A stretch of 64,000 nt of DNA from contig CP113924.1 in assembly GCA_029391995.1 (NCBI GenBank), positions 177,501-241,500 of the forward strand. The letters are read 5' to 3'. Positions 9,259-16,861 of the stretch are shown in pieces (the first letter of the stretch is position 1; each line of letters opens with the position of its first letter). The notes beneath the pieces are model-generated. The model saw only the letters and a list, made by a program, of their open reading frames with translations, had not been told where the DNA came from and ran no database searches. A program made the position numbers and the translations under genes. This stretch comes from Streptococcaceae bacterium ESL0729. GTDB lineage: Bacteria > Bacillota > Bacilli > Lactobacillales > Streptococcaceae.

Positions 9259-9342
9259 CTTGAAAGTAAAGTTCTTCCAGGACTTGATGCCCTTACAGAC
9301 AAATAATCGAAGAAAATCCTGATAATCTATCAGGATTTTTTT
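9259..9342 (+). repeat. pgk 3'-end repeat, copy B, with terminator
   Basis: Matches 7766-7849 (the last 48 bases of pgk and its terminator) with about 7 substitutions in 83 bases. The hairpin (9314-9338) and T-run are intact, so it still ends transcription from the beta-helix gene. The pgk codons here have no coding use. Confidence 0.9.
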
Positions 9343-9404
9343 TAATTTCTTATTTTTTAAGAGGTAAAAGTATTTTTTAAGGTGTGCACTTCTACGTAAA
9401 GGTG

Positions 9405-9410
9405 TATAAT
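9405..9410 (+). promoter_or_regulatory. -10 of the beta-helix/AAA gene
   Basis: TATAAT in a block (GTAAAGGTGTATAATA...GATAACTAA) that resembles the region before the first beta-helix gene (TATAAT at 7891-7896, also followed by GATAACTAA). The two genes were therefore duplicated together with their promoters. No clear -35 is seen. Confidence 0.55.
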
Positions 9411-9473
9411 AGCAGTGAACAAGATAACTAAGATGTTGTCTATAGAACATTAAAAAATATTTAGGAGGCGAGT

Positions 9474-12230
9474 TTGGCAAAATATTTAGTGGGTTCCGGA
9501 GGAAATACGTGGGACTTTGGTGATGCATATGCAGCAGCAAGCGATGGGGATGTCATTGAACTAGAGAGTGGTTTTAATTACAGGATACCTCAAGGATATC
9601 AACATAATCTTGAAAAAAATATAACTATTATTGGCTGTTTGAGAAAAGAAGGAAATACTGATATTTATGAAAATGCTATATATGGAAAATTAGTTATCAA
9701 AGGGGGAACCCAGGTCACTCTTAAAAATATCTGTATTCAGGCAGATGAGGATAAGAATTCTCTGGTGATTACAGAAAAATCAACTGTCTCCATTGAAAAT
9801 GTGGTGCTTACAACAGAAGTTGAAAATCCTAGTGCTCCTACCCTCTATGCAGAGGACGGTGCAACCATAAAAGGGACTAGTTTGGAAGTAAAAAAAGGAG
9901 TAGCTAAATTTTATAATGCAACCGCTGATCTTATAAAGAGCAAGTTTTTGGATAGTGTAATTGTCAAGAATAGATCTAGGGTAACCATGCGAGATACGGT
10001 TATCGAACTTCCAAACCGCTCTGGTAATGCAGTGAGTATTTTGTATTCAGAGGCCATTTTTACAAACTGTAAAATAAGCGGTTCCCTCCAGAATGACGAC
10101 AATTCAACCTTATGGGCCCAAGGGAGTAGGGTAACCCTCACCAATACTACAGTTTTCCGAAAAACTGAGAAGACGTTTGAGCATGGAATATGTGTAATAA
10201 ATGGTTCATCGCTAAAGGCAGCTAAAAGCACTTGCTCTTCGATTTATTTAGATGGCTCGATGGCACAAGTGGAGGGCCTGACTGTCAACAATGTAGTCAG
10301 TTTAAGAGAAGGCTCGCTTATGTCTTCCAAGGGAGTCTTGAATCTTCTCGGTCAATATTCTAAAAAGATAGATTTATTTATGGATGACAATTCTGTTTTA
10401 ATGGGAGAAGGACTCCGTCTAAACAGAAAATGCGGTCCTAATATTCGTTTAAGGGGAGGTTCTAAGCTCTGCACCGACTATATCAGCTTTGTTGGTGGTC
10501 AAAAGAGCGATCTAGTATTTCAGGTTTCTGAAGACAGTCACATGATGAGTTCAGGATCTGGAAAGGCTACGGCGACCTCGCCCAATACTCTTTCAAGTTC
10601 CCCGAAAAATATTCCCTCACAAAGTGCTCGGGAGAAATTAAATGACCTAGTTGGCCTTGATCTGGTCAAGGGGGAAATTAATAAGATTATCCAGATGGTT
10701 GAGTACAATAAAATACGTGAAAGTAAAGGTCTTTCACCTGAAAAACAGTCCCTTCACTCGGTCTTTCTGGGAAATCCGGGAACCGGTAAGACGACAGTTG
10801 CAAGGCTTCTTGGGGAAGTGCTCTTTGAAAATGGAGCGTTTTCAGGTGACGAATATAAATTCATTGAAGTATCAGAATCAGATCTGATTTCAGAAAATGT
10901 AGGAGGAACTGCCCTACAAACTCAGTCATTTTTGGAGAAGGCACGAGGAGGGGTTCTCTTCATTGATGAAGCCTATACCTTAAATAAGGGAGAGTCTAGG
11001 GTAAATTTTGGTCAGGAAGCCATCAACACCATCCTGAAATATATGGAAGACTACCGAGATGAAATCATGGTCATTTTTGCCGGTTATACGAAAGAGATGG
11101 AACAATTCCTGCAAACCAACCCTGGTCTCAAGTCGCGAGTTCCTAATACTTTCGTCTTCGAGGATTACTCTCCTCAAGAAATAACCAAGATGGGACAATT
11201 CCTTTTGAGGAAAAAACAATATGTTTTGGAAGATGAAGAGTGGTATGCAAAAAGAGTTGAAGGTGCTTATAGGAACTCTCTTGATAAGAGTAATGGACGC
11301 TGGATTCGTAACTTCAATGAAAAACTCTTGAATGCTCTTGCTAGTCGTGTTATTGAAGATGATTGTGATGATGTTGCAACAATAATCAAAGCAGACATTG
11401 AAGAAGTTGCTAATGCCGGGCGCTACCAAAATGACGAAACTTCTATTAGTGCTACAGATCGGCTGAACCAGATGATAGGTATTACCCAGGTCAAAAAACA
11501 GATGGAACAATTTATTGCTGTTGCAGAAGTTAATAAGCGTCGGGAAGAATTGGGACAAAACATTTCCGATTTCACTCTCCATTCTCTCTTCTTAGGAAAC
11601 CCGGGAACTGGCAAGACGACTGTCGCCCGTATTATGGGTGATATCCTTTATCAAAAGGATGTTATCAGTCAAAATAAATTTATTGAGGTTTCACGAAGTG
11701 ACTTAGTCGCGGGTTATGTTGGACAGACTGCTATTAAAACCCGTAGGGTTCTCGAATCTGCCCTAGGAGGGGTCCTCTTTATCGATGAGGCTTATACCTT
11801 AAGTGGAAATGGGGATAATGATTTTGGTAGAGAGGCCATTGGCGAAATTTTGAAATTTATGGAAGATCACAGAAGAGATATTGTAATTATCTTTGCCGGT
11901 TATACAAAAGAGATGGGAGAGTTCCTACAAATGAACTCAGGCCTTAGAAGTCGTATTCCAACGACTATGAACTTTGAAGATTATAGCCTTAAAGATCTTG
12001 TGGAAATTGGTCTTCTGGATCTTCATAGGTCTGGCTATAAAATTGATGAAAAATCTTACGGTCTACTAGTTGAAAACAAGTACAATATTTCAAATGACTC
12101 CAGTAATGGTCGTTGGATTAGAAATCTTAATGAGAAACTCATCATGGCTATGTCTATTCGCATTAGCAGAACGAGCTCTTACGACTTAAATACCATAACT
12201 GTTGAAGACATAAATGAAGTATTAACATAG
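9474..12230 (+). CDS. beta-helix / AAA+ / AAA+ fusion ATPase (CbxX/CfqX type)
   Basis: 918 residues. The start is TTG 9474, placed by AGGAGG 5 nt upstream. Residues 1-345 are a parallel beta-helix paralogous to the preceding protein, 346-385 a Ser/Pro-rich linker, and about 386-640 and 650-918 two AAA+ domains of the CbxX/CfqX (SpoVK, EccA) class. Each has Walker A GNPGTGKTT (near 432 and 708), Walker B GGVLFIDEAYTL (near 491 and 764), a sensor-1 region IIFAGYTKEM, an arginine-finger region (KSRVP, RSRIP) and a sensor-2 NGRWIRN. Both ATP sites look intact. There is no signal peptide or membrane segment. The helix probably selects a substrate that the AAA ring remodels. EccA itself has TPRs instead, and no type VII secretion gene lies nearby. 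Biological role unknown. Confidence 0.85.
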   Translation: MAKYLVGSGGNTWDFGDAYAAASDGDVIELESGFNYRIPQGYQHNLEKNITIIGCLRKEGNTDIYENAIYGKLVIKGGTQVTLKNICIQADEDKNSLVITEKSTVSIENVVLTTEVENPSAPTLYAEDGATIKGTSLEVKKGVAKFYNATADLIKSKFLDSVIVKNRSRVTMRDTVIELPNRSGNAVSILYSEAIFTNCKISGSLQNDDNSTLWAQGSRVTLTNTTVFRKTEKTFEHGICVINGSSLKAAKSTCSSIYLDGSMAQVEGLTVNNVVSLREGSLMSSKGVLNLLGQYSKKIDLFMDDNSVLMGEGLRLNRKCGPNIRLRGGSKLCTDYISFVGGQKSDLVFQVSEDSHMMSSGSGKATATSPNTLSSSPKNIPSQSAREKLNDLVGLDLVKGEINKIIQMVEYNKIRESKGLSPEKQSLHSVFLGNPGTGKTTVARLLGEVLFENGAFSGDEYKFIEVSESDLISENVGGTALQTQSFLEKARGGVLFIDEAYTLNKGESRVNFGQEAINTILKYMEDYRDEIMVIFAGYTKEMEQFLQTNPGLKSRVPNTFVFEDYSPQEITKMGQFLLRKKQYVLEDEEWYAKRVEGAYRNSLDKSNGRWIRNFNEKLLNALASRVIEDDCDDVATIIKADIEEVANAGRYQNDETSISATDRLNQMIGITQVKKQMEQFIAVAEVNKRREELGQNISDFTLHSLFLGNPGTGKTTVARIMGDILYQKDVISQNKFIEVSRSDLVAGYVGQTAIKTRRVLESALGGVLFIDEAYTLSGNGDNDFGREAIGEILKFMEDHRRDIVIIFAGYTKEMGEFLQMNSGLRSRIPTTMNFEDYSLKDLVEIGLLDLHRSGYKIDEKSYGLLVENKYNISNDSSNGRWIRNLNEKLIMAMSIRISRTSSYDLNTITVEDINEVLT

Positions 12231-12835
12231 GAGATATAAAGACGATGAATATGTGGCACCACCAGTAAGGACTTTTGTTGAAGATACTTCTGCACAAAAT
12301 GAGTATATAGCCCCTCCCGGAAATTTTGATGATGAAGAAATACGGGAGAACATTTCAGAAGAAAGACGAGGTTATTTCGCCACATCTCACATGAATATCA
12401 AATTTTATCTCTCAGGATACATATTTTGATCTCTGATATTTATTCTGTGCATGGATACGACTCCGCTTATGAAAATAATACTTGTCGCATATGTATTTTT
12501 TCTAATTATATCTATTGTTGGTATGCAGATTACAAACGCTACTAAGGTGGGAGATTTTCATGGTTCTTTACCCCTTGGAATAGCTTCAAAACGGCTCGCG
12601 ACTGTTCTCAAAGCGCAGATTTTAAAAAGGGATCTATAGAAAAGAACTGGTATGGTGGTGAAACTGTAAAAATAAGAACAGACTACAAACAGCATTTCAT
12701 AACTTTCATTGTAGCTGCTGTTCTTGGAGAATTGGCTAAGTATTTCGTTTCGGTAGTTATTGCCTTTATAAGTATATTTGTTCATTTTTCAACAATTGAT
12801 AAATATATAGCGGATATTGGGGAAGAGATTGCATA
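12231..12835 (+). pseudogene. decayed gene for a small membrane protein
   Basis: The frame through 12244 reads DDEYVAPPVRTFVEDTS... to KFYLSGYIF, then TGA at 12427. The same frame continues past it into FILCMDTTPLMKIILVAYVFFLIISIVGMQITNATK, a membrane segment. Near 12540 the frame is lost and the protein resumes in another frame as FFTPWNSFKTARD... through KNWYGGETVKIRTDYKQHF to a final membrane segment and stop at 12835 (GEEIA). No start codon with a ribosome site is visible. At least one nonsense and one frameshift mark it as broken. It directly follows the AAA fusion and ends at repeat copy C, so it is probably the second gene of that cassette. Family not recognised. Confidence 0.65.
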
Positions 12836-12850
12836 ATTAATTTTTGCAAA

Positions 12851-12881
12851 GGACTTGACGCTCTTACAGATAAATAATTAA
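12851..12881 (+). repeat. pgk 3'-end repeat, copy C (core only)
   Basis: 31 bases identical to 7789-7819 of pgk except one base in the penultimate codon. The terminator after it (12884-12917) differs in sequence from those of copies A and B. Confidence 0.85.
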
Positions 12882-12883
12882 TA

Positions 12884-12917
12884 AAAAGAATCTTGATGAA
12901 ATCAAGATTCTTTTTTA
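12884..12917 (+). terminator. terminator after repeat copy C
   Basis: A perfect 12-bp stem (AAGAATCTTGAT / ATCAAGATTCTT) with a GAA loop and T-run. The T-run abuts the first CiaR-like hexamer of the small RNA promoter. Confidence 0.85.
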
Positions 12918-12968
12918 AGTTTAACCTAAGTTTCCCTTTAGCTTTTCTTAAGCTTTCAGGCCTATACT
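12914..12968 (+). promoter_or_regulatory. CiaR-like hexamer array and -10 of small RNA gene 1
   Basis: Four hexamers with 5-bp gaps: TTTAAG 12914-12919, CCTAAG 12925-12930, CTTTAG 12936-12941, CTTAAG 12947-12952. A 10-bp gap then leads to TATACT (12963-12968). The published streptococcal CiaR site is two TTTAAG-type repeats with a 5-bp gap, about 10 bp before the -10. There is no normal -35, as expected for an activator-dependent promoter. Confidence 0.75.
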
Positions 12969-12974
12969 AAGGTC

Positions 12975-13063
12975 ACTCCTAAAAGACAGCTTAAAAACTG
13001 TATAAACTTTTTTCATAAATAAACTCCTAAAAACCGCTAGACATCATGCTAGCGGTTTTTTTT
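12975..13063 (+). ncRNA. putative Cia-dependent small RNA, copy 1
   Basis: The predicted transcript is 89 nt, starting about 7 nt after TATACT and ending in a strong terminator (stem AAAACCGCTAG / CTAGCGGTTTT, 13030-13059). It has a small 5' hairpin (ACAG...CTGT), a single-stranded A/U stretch and two ACTCCT motifs, one at the 5' end and one just before the terminator. These are complementary to Shine-Dalgarno sequences. Length, promoter type, two-hairpin layout and anti-SD motif match streptococcal csRNAs, which repress translation by pairing over ribosome sites. There is no open frame of note. Confidence 0.75.
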
Positions 13064-13129
13064 GTTTTCATTTATTTTTTATTAGAAGCTTCTTACTTAA
13101 TTTTTTGGAAGGATTTAAAGGTATATTTT

Positions 13130-13184
13130 TTTAAGTTTAATCTAAGTTTATCTTTAGCTTCCATTAAGCTTTCAGGCTTATACT
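13130..13184 (+). promoter_or_regulatory. CiaR-like hexamer array and -10 of small RNA gene 2
   Basis: TTTAAG 13130-13135, TCTAAG 13141-13146, CTTTAG 13152-13157, ATTAAG 13163-13168, all with 5-bp gaps, then 10 bp and TATACT (13179-13184). The spacing is identical to that of the first copy although several bases between the hexamers have changed, which suggests selection on the hexamer phase. Confidence 0.75.
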
Positions 13185-13190
13185 GAGGTC

Positions 13191-13279
13191 ACTCCTAAAA
13201 GACAGCTTAAAAACTGTATAAAAACTTTTTTCATAAATAAACTCCTAAAAACCGCTAGACATCATGCTAGCGGTTTTTT
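13191..13279 (+). ncRNA. putative Cia-dependent small RNA, copy 2
   Basis: 89 nt, the same as copy 1 apart from a two-A insertion in the single-stranded region and a base change in the terminator tail. Both ACTCCT motifs and the GCTAG terminator stem are conserved. Its terminator (13249-13278) lies 7 bp from the stop of the convergent luxS gene and has an A-run on the other side, so it probably also ends luxS. Confidence 0.75.
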
Positions 13280-13285
13280 CTGCTT

Positions 13286-13759
13286 TTAAATTACTTTTCT
13301 TTCAAAGGCATCTGTTGAAATACCTTTTGAAAGAATTTCACGGGCCCACTCTTTAGCTGACCAGAGTGAATGATCGCGGTAGTTACCACAAGATTCAATC
13401 GTAGTTCCAGGGACATCCTCCCAAGTAATACCATCAGCAATTTCTTCAAGAGATGACTTGATAACTCGAGCAATGTCCTCACTGGTTGGCTCACCCCACA
13501 TAATCATGTGAAAACCAGTCCGACAGCCAAAGGGACTGCAGTCAATCATCCCGTCAATGCGGTCACGAATAAGACTTGCCAGCAGGTGCTCAATTGTGTG
13601 TAGGCCCCCTGTTGGAATCTCTTGAACATTTGGTTGAACCAAGCGGACATCAAAATTTGTTATAACATCACCATGAGGTCCCTCTTCGCTTGCAATAAGC
13701 CTGACGTAAGGTGCTAGTACTTTAGTGTGGTCAAGTTGGAAGCTTTCTACTTCTGCCAT
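13286..13759 (-). CDS. luxS: S-ribosylhomocysteine lyase
   Basis: 157 residues, with start ATG after AAAGGAG. It cleaves S-ribosylhomocysteine to homocysteine and the AI-2 precursor in the activated methyl cycle. The metal ligands His54 and His58 lie in HTIEH, Cys124 in ESCGNYRDH is the third ligand, and catalytic Cys79 is in [10 protein letters not shown]. Length is normal. It is monocistronic, transcribed towards the tandem small RNA genes. Confidence 0.97.
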   Translation of the reverse strand: MAEVESFQLDHTKVLAPYVRLIASEEGPHGDVITNFDVRLVQPNVQEIPTGGLHTIEHLLASLIRDRIDGMIDCSPFGCRTGFHMIMWGEPTSEDIARVIKSSLEEIADGITWEDVPGTTIESCGNYRDHSLWSAKEWAREILSKGISTDAFERKVI

Positions 13760-13899
13760 GATTTTCTCCTTTAAATTAACTTTTAATGTAAGTTCTATTA
13801 TACCAGTTTTAAGCTTTTAAGGTAGTTATAATTTTTTATCCAAAAGTTTTTCATTTTACTAAAGTTAGGGAAAAGTTTAATAAACTTTCTGAACAAACC

Positions 13900-13928
13900 T
13901 TGTGTTCATAATAAAAATTGGGTACAAT
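13900..13928 (+). promoter_or_regulatory. candidate promoter of the surface-glycan cluster
   Basis: TTGTGT (13900-13905), a 17-bp gap and TACAAT (13923-13928). A second -10, TATAAT at 13973-13978, lies closer to the first gene. Nothing else is visible in the 250-bp gap between luxS and licD apart from the luxS leader. Confidence 0.45.
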
Positions 13929-14015
13929 TGTCATTAGTTACATTCAAATTTTAAAATCGTAGCATAGTACAATATAATGAAAATAAATTACTTTTAAATA
14001 TTGGTGGGGTGGGAA

Positions 14016-14843
14016 ATGACTTTTAGTGAAGATAAGAAAATTAAGCAACTACAGTTGCTAGAACTTGAAGCCTTGAAAGAGATAAAGGCGATAATGGACA
14101 GCAAAGGTTACCCTTTTTTTTTACGTGGGGGATCAGTTATGGGAGCTGTCAAATATCAAGGATTTGTGCCTTGGGATGATGATGTCGATATAGCAATTCC
14201 AAGACCTTACTACAAGGAAGCAATCAAACTTATGCAAGAGGGTCTATCTGATAAGTTTTGGGTAGCCGCATATTCAGATGACTTCAATTCATTTTGTTAT
14301 TTCCCACGTGTGTTCTTAAAAGAAGAAGTCAGGGTTGAGCTTGGTATTCCTAAAAATAACCATCTTGGCCTTTGCTTGATTGACTGCCTACCGCTTGATT
14401 CAGGACCGCAAAATAAATTGGCCTTAAAATTCTATCAGTTTAGAGTTTTATACTTAAGGGCCATCGCCTCAACCTTTACCTTAGAAAATAAGGATACGGT
14501 CAAGACGAAAAGTCCAATGGTTTATAAGGTTGTTAAGGCTTTAAAGGCTCTTAGATTAAATTCAAATGAGACACAAAATCAAATCTATGACAAGCTAGAT
14601 AAACTTTATACATCAATAGAATACGAGACTTCACCAGTTAAGGGGACTGTTACAGGTTCACTTTCCTTTAAGGAACTATTTGACTCAGAGGTATGGGGCA
14701 AGGGTAAAATGCTTCAATTTGAAGATACTGAAATGCTTGTTCCAGATGATTTCGATTTTTATTTGAAGAAGCTTTACGGGCAAAATTATGCTACAGAAGA
14801 GCCAGATTATAAAAAATCTCACCAAGAAGATAGAACCCATTAA
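14016..14843 (+). CDS. LicD family phosphotransferase
   Basis: 275 residues from ATG 14016, preceded by a purine-rich GGGGTGGGAA; an in-frame TTG at 14001 overlaps that site. The LicD signature is the N-terminal FFLRGGSVMGAVKYQGFVPWDDDVDIAIPR (about 32-61), whose DDDVD binds the metal and nucleotide. LicD proteins move phosphocholine or a similar phospho-substituent onto cell-surface glycans. It is first in a cluster of glycosyltransferases, so it probably decorates the glycan they build. The transferred group cannot be told from sequence. Confidence 0.85.
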   Translation: MTFSEDKKIKQLQLLELEALKEIKAIMDSKGYPFFLRGGSVMGAVKYQGFVPWDDDVDIAIPRPYYKEAIKLMQEGLSDKFWVAAYSDDFNSFCYFPRVFLKEEVRVELGIPKNNHLGLCLIDCLPLDSGPQNKLALKFYQFRVLYLRAIASTFTLENKDTVKTKSPMVYKVVKALKALRLNSNETQNQIYDKLDKLYTSIEYETSPVKGTVTGSLSFKELFDSEVWGKGKMLQFEDTEMLVPDDFDFYLKKLYGQNYATEEPDYKKSHQEDRTH

Positions 14844-14894
14844 GAAATATAAAAAGTAGACGTGTAAAAGAAAAAGGCAGGTAGAGAAAAAGTA

Positions 14895-15749
14895 ATGATT
14901 TCCTTTGTAACATTAAATTTTAATTCAGAAGATGAAATTGATTTAGCAGTAGCTAGTATAAGAGAAAAGGTAGCAAATGATTACAAGATTGTAATTATTG
15001 ATAATGACAGTCCTGATAAATCAGGTCAGAGGCTCAAGGACAAGTATGCTAATGATGATAAAATTGAGGTCATCTTAAACCAAGAGAATGCAGGTTTTGC
15101 AAGGGGAATGAATGTTGGTTTCAGGAGGGCATTGGCCGAAAATCCTGATTTTATAGCAATTATGAATCCAGATTCTCACCTGGAATCTAATAATTTTGAT
15201 CAAGCCATTGAAGAAATCTATGCCAGAGAAAATTTTGCAGCCTACGGTCCTGATATTAATGTTGGTGGAACAAATCAACACCAGAATCCTAAAAAAGGGG
15301 ACTGGGTTTCAAAAGAGGCTGTTAAAAAGCGTATTAAAACAGCCCAGTCTAAGATTGACCACCCTTATTATGCCTTAGTGAGAAACCGACTTGCTAATTT
15401 GGTAAGAAACAACAAGTCTTATAATGATGGGGATTTTTGGAAGGAAGCACAAGAGGGAATCCAACTTCACGGAGCCTTCGTTGTCTTTTCTAAGCAGTTT
15501 TTTGAATGGCGTGACTATGCCTTTGATGAAAATACTTTCTTCTACATGGAAATGCAGATTTTATTTTATGAGATGGAAAAAGCTGGCTTAAAATCATATT
15601 ATTCACCGGAGTTAAAGGTTATCCATGATAAAAGTAGCTCTACTAAAAAATCACACAGTGATTTCTTTAAGAGAAACAAATTCCAAAATGAGAATCTAGT
15701 AAAATCATGTACCTACTACCTAAGTCTTTTGGAAAAAGATGAAATCTAA
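14895..15749 (+). CDS. family 2 glycosyltransferase
   Basis: 284 residues. ISFVTLNFNSEDEIDLAV opens a GT-A domain, followed by IDNDSPD, NAGFARGMNVGF (a rhamnosyl/galactofuranosyl-type substrate loop) and IMNPDSHL as the metal-binding motif. There are no membrane segments. It is one of four GTs in the cluster and lies 51 bp after licD with no terminator between. Rhamnosyltransferase activity is the commonest for this form but is an inference. Confidence 0.85.
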   Translation: MISFVTLNFNSEDEIDLAVASIREKVANDYKIVIIDNDSPDKSGQRLKDKYANDDKIEVILNQENAGFARGMNVGFRRALAENPDFIAIMNPDSHLESNNFDQAIEEIYARENFAAYGPDINVGGTNQHQNPKKGDWVSKEAVKKRIKTAQSKIDHPYYALVRNRLANLVRNNKSYNDGDFWKEAQEGIQLHGAFVVFSKQFFEWRDYAFDENTFFYMEMQILFYEMEKAGLKSYYSPELKVIHDKSSSTKKSHSDFFKRNKFQNENLVKSCTYYLSLLEKDEI

Positions 15750-15780
15750 GCTATAAAGGCTTGTAAGAGAGAAATTGAAG

Positions 15781-16848
15781 ATGAAGATAAAGTTTGTTAT
15801 TCCAAGAAATGTAGATAGACCATCAGGAGGGTTAAAAGTAGGCTTTGATTACGCCAATGAGATGTCAAGACATGGCCATGAAGTTGAAATTCTATTTGTT
15901 GGAGATTCAAATTATAAAATTAGAACACATAATCATTTAAAAATTTTAAAGCATTTTTATGACTATGCCAAAACCAAAGGGAAACAAAAAAAGATAAGTT
16001 GGTATCAGCTTGATGAAAAAATTAAGATATCAAGTTCCTTTCACTTTAAGCCAAGGAAGCTTAAGGATGATGAGAGAGTTATTTGTTTAGGCTTTGATAT
16101 TATTTTAAGCATTGCTGATAGGTTGGATAATTTAAAAAATTATTTCTACCTTATTCAACATGATGAAAAGGTCTACTACAAGGAAGAAATTATCAGAGAA
16201 GCCTGGAAGCTTCCAATGAAGAAGATTGTGGTAAGTTCATGGCTTAAAAGAGAGGTTGAAAAATATAGCTCAGAGGTTTATCTGGTTAAGAACTATACTG
16301 ATGAATCAAAATTTTACTTAACCAAACCCGTTGAAGATAGAAAACCAATTGTTTCAATGATTTACCATACCAACCCCTACAAGGGAACGGCTACAGGAAT
16401 AGAGGCCCTAGAGTTAGCCTACAAACGCTATCCTAAGTTTGAAGCCCAGCTCTTTGGTGTTTTTGATCAGCCTGAAAATTTACCTGCTTTTATTAAATAT
16501 TTAGGAAAAAGATCAGGTGATCAGTTGAGGGATGAGGTCTATAATGAGTCTTCTATCTACTTGTTCCCGTCTGTTCTTGAAGGATGGGGTCTTGTGGCTA
16601 CAGAGGCTATGGCTTGTGGGGCTGCTCTTGTAACTACTAAAAATGGTGGTTCAGATGATTTTGCCCTTGACGAGCAAACGGCCCTTGTTAATGAGGTAGG
16701 AGATGCAGCAGGTTTGGCTGAAAGTATTGTGAGGATTCTCAAAGACCAAGATTTGAGACAGAAACTTGCAAATAACGCCCTTGAAAGCATAAAAAACCTG
16801 ACCCTAGAAAATAGTTACAATAATTTAATGAAAGTTTTAGAAGATTAG
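15781..16848 (+). CDS. family 4 (GT-B) glycosyltransferase
   Basis: 355 residues from ATG 15781; a TTG two codons upstream is also possible and the ribosome site is weak (GAGAG). The N-terminal half (SGGLKVGFDYANEM) binds the acceptor. The C-terminal half carries YHTNPYKGT and the retaining-GT motif EGWGLVATEAMACGAALVTT (about 262-281) for the nucleotide sugar. It is cytoplasmic and lies 31 bp after the preceding GT. Confidence 0.85.
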   Translation: MKIKFVIPRNVDRPSGGLKVGFDYANEMSRHGHEVEILFVGDSNYKIRTHNHLKILKHFYDYAKTKGKQKKISWYQLDEKIKISSSFHFKPRKLKDDERVICLGFDIILSIADRLDNLKNYFYLIQHDEKVYYKEEIIREAWKLPMKKIVVSSWLKREVEKYSSEVYLVKNYTDESKFYLTKPVEDRKPIVSMIYHTNPYKGTATGIEALELAYKRYPKFEAQLFGVFDQPENLPAFIKYLGKRSGDQLRDEVYNESSIYLFPSVLEGWGLVATEAMACGAALVTTKNGGSDDFALDEQTALVNEVGDAAGLAESIVRILKDQDLRQKLANNALESIKNLTLENSYNNLMKVLED

Positions 16849-16861
16849 GAGTGGAGTAAGA

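Noticed and set aside
10980-11582. 200-codon open frame antisense to the AAA fusion
   Set aside because: It is a shadow of the strongly supported plus-strand gene, with no ribosome site or protein-like features.
9474-12230. EccA component of a type VII secretion system
   Set aside because: The AAA domains are of that class, but the N terminus is not TPR-like and no EssC, EsxA or other ESX gene is in the window.
12427-12429. TGA read as selenocysteine or a programmed stop
   Set aside because: No SECIS-like hairpin or recoding context is evident and a second frame break follows, so mutation is simpler.
12451-12639. A 62-codon open frame starting MDTTPLMK as an independent small membrane protein
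   Set aside because: It has no ribosome site, and the same frame continues upstream through a TGA into coding-like sequence, so it is better read as part of a broken gene.
7853-13285. Insertion sequence as the cause of the pgk 3'-end repeats
   Set aside because: No transposase frame or terminal inverted repeats were seen in either cassette.
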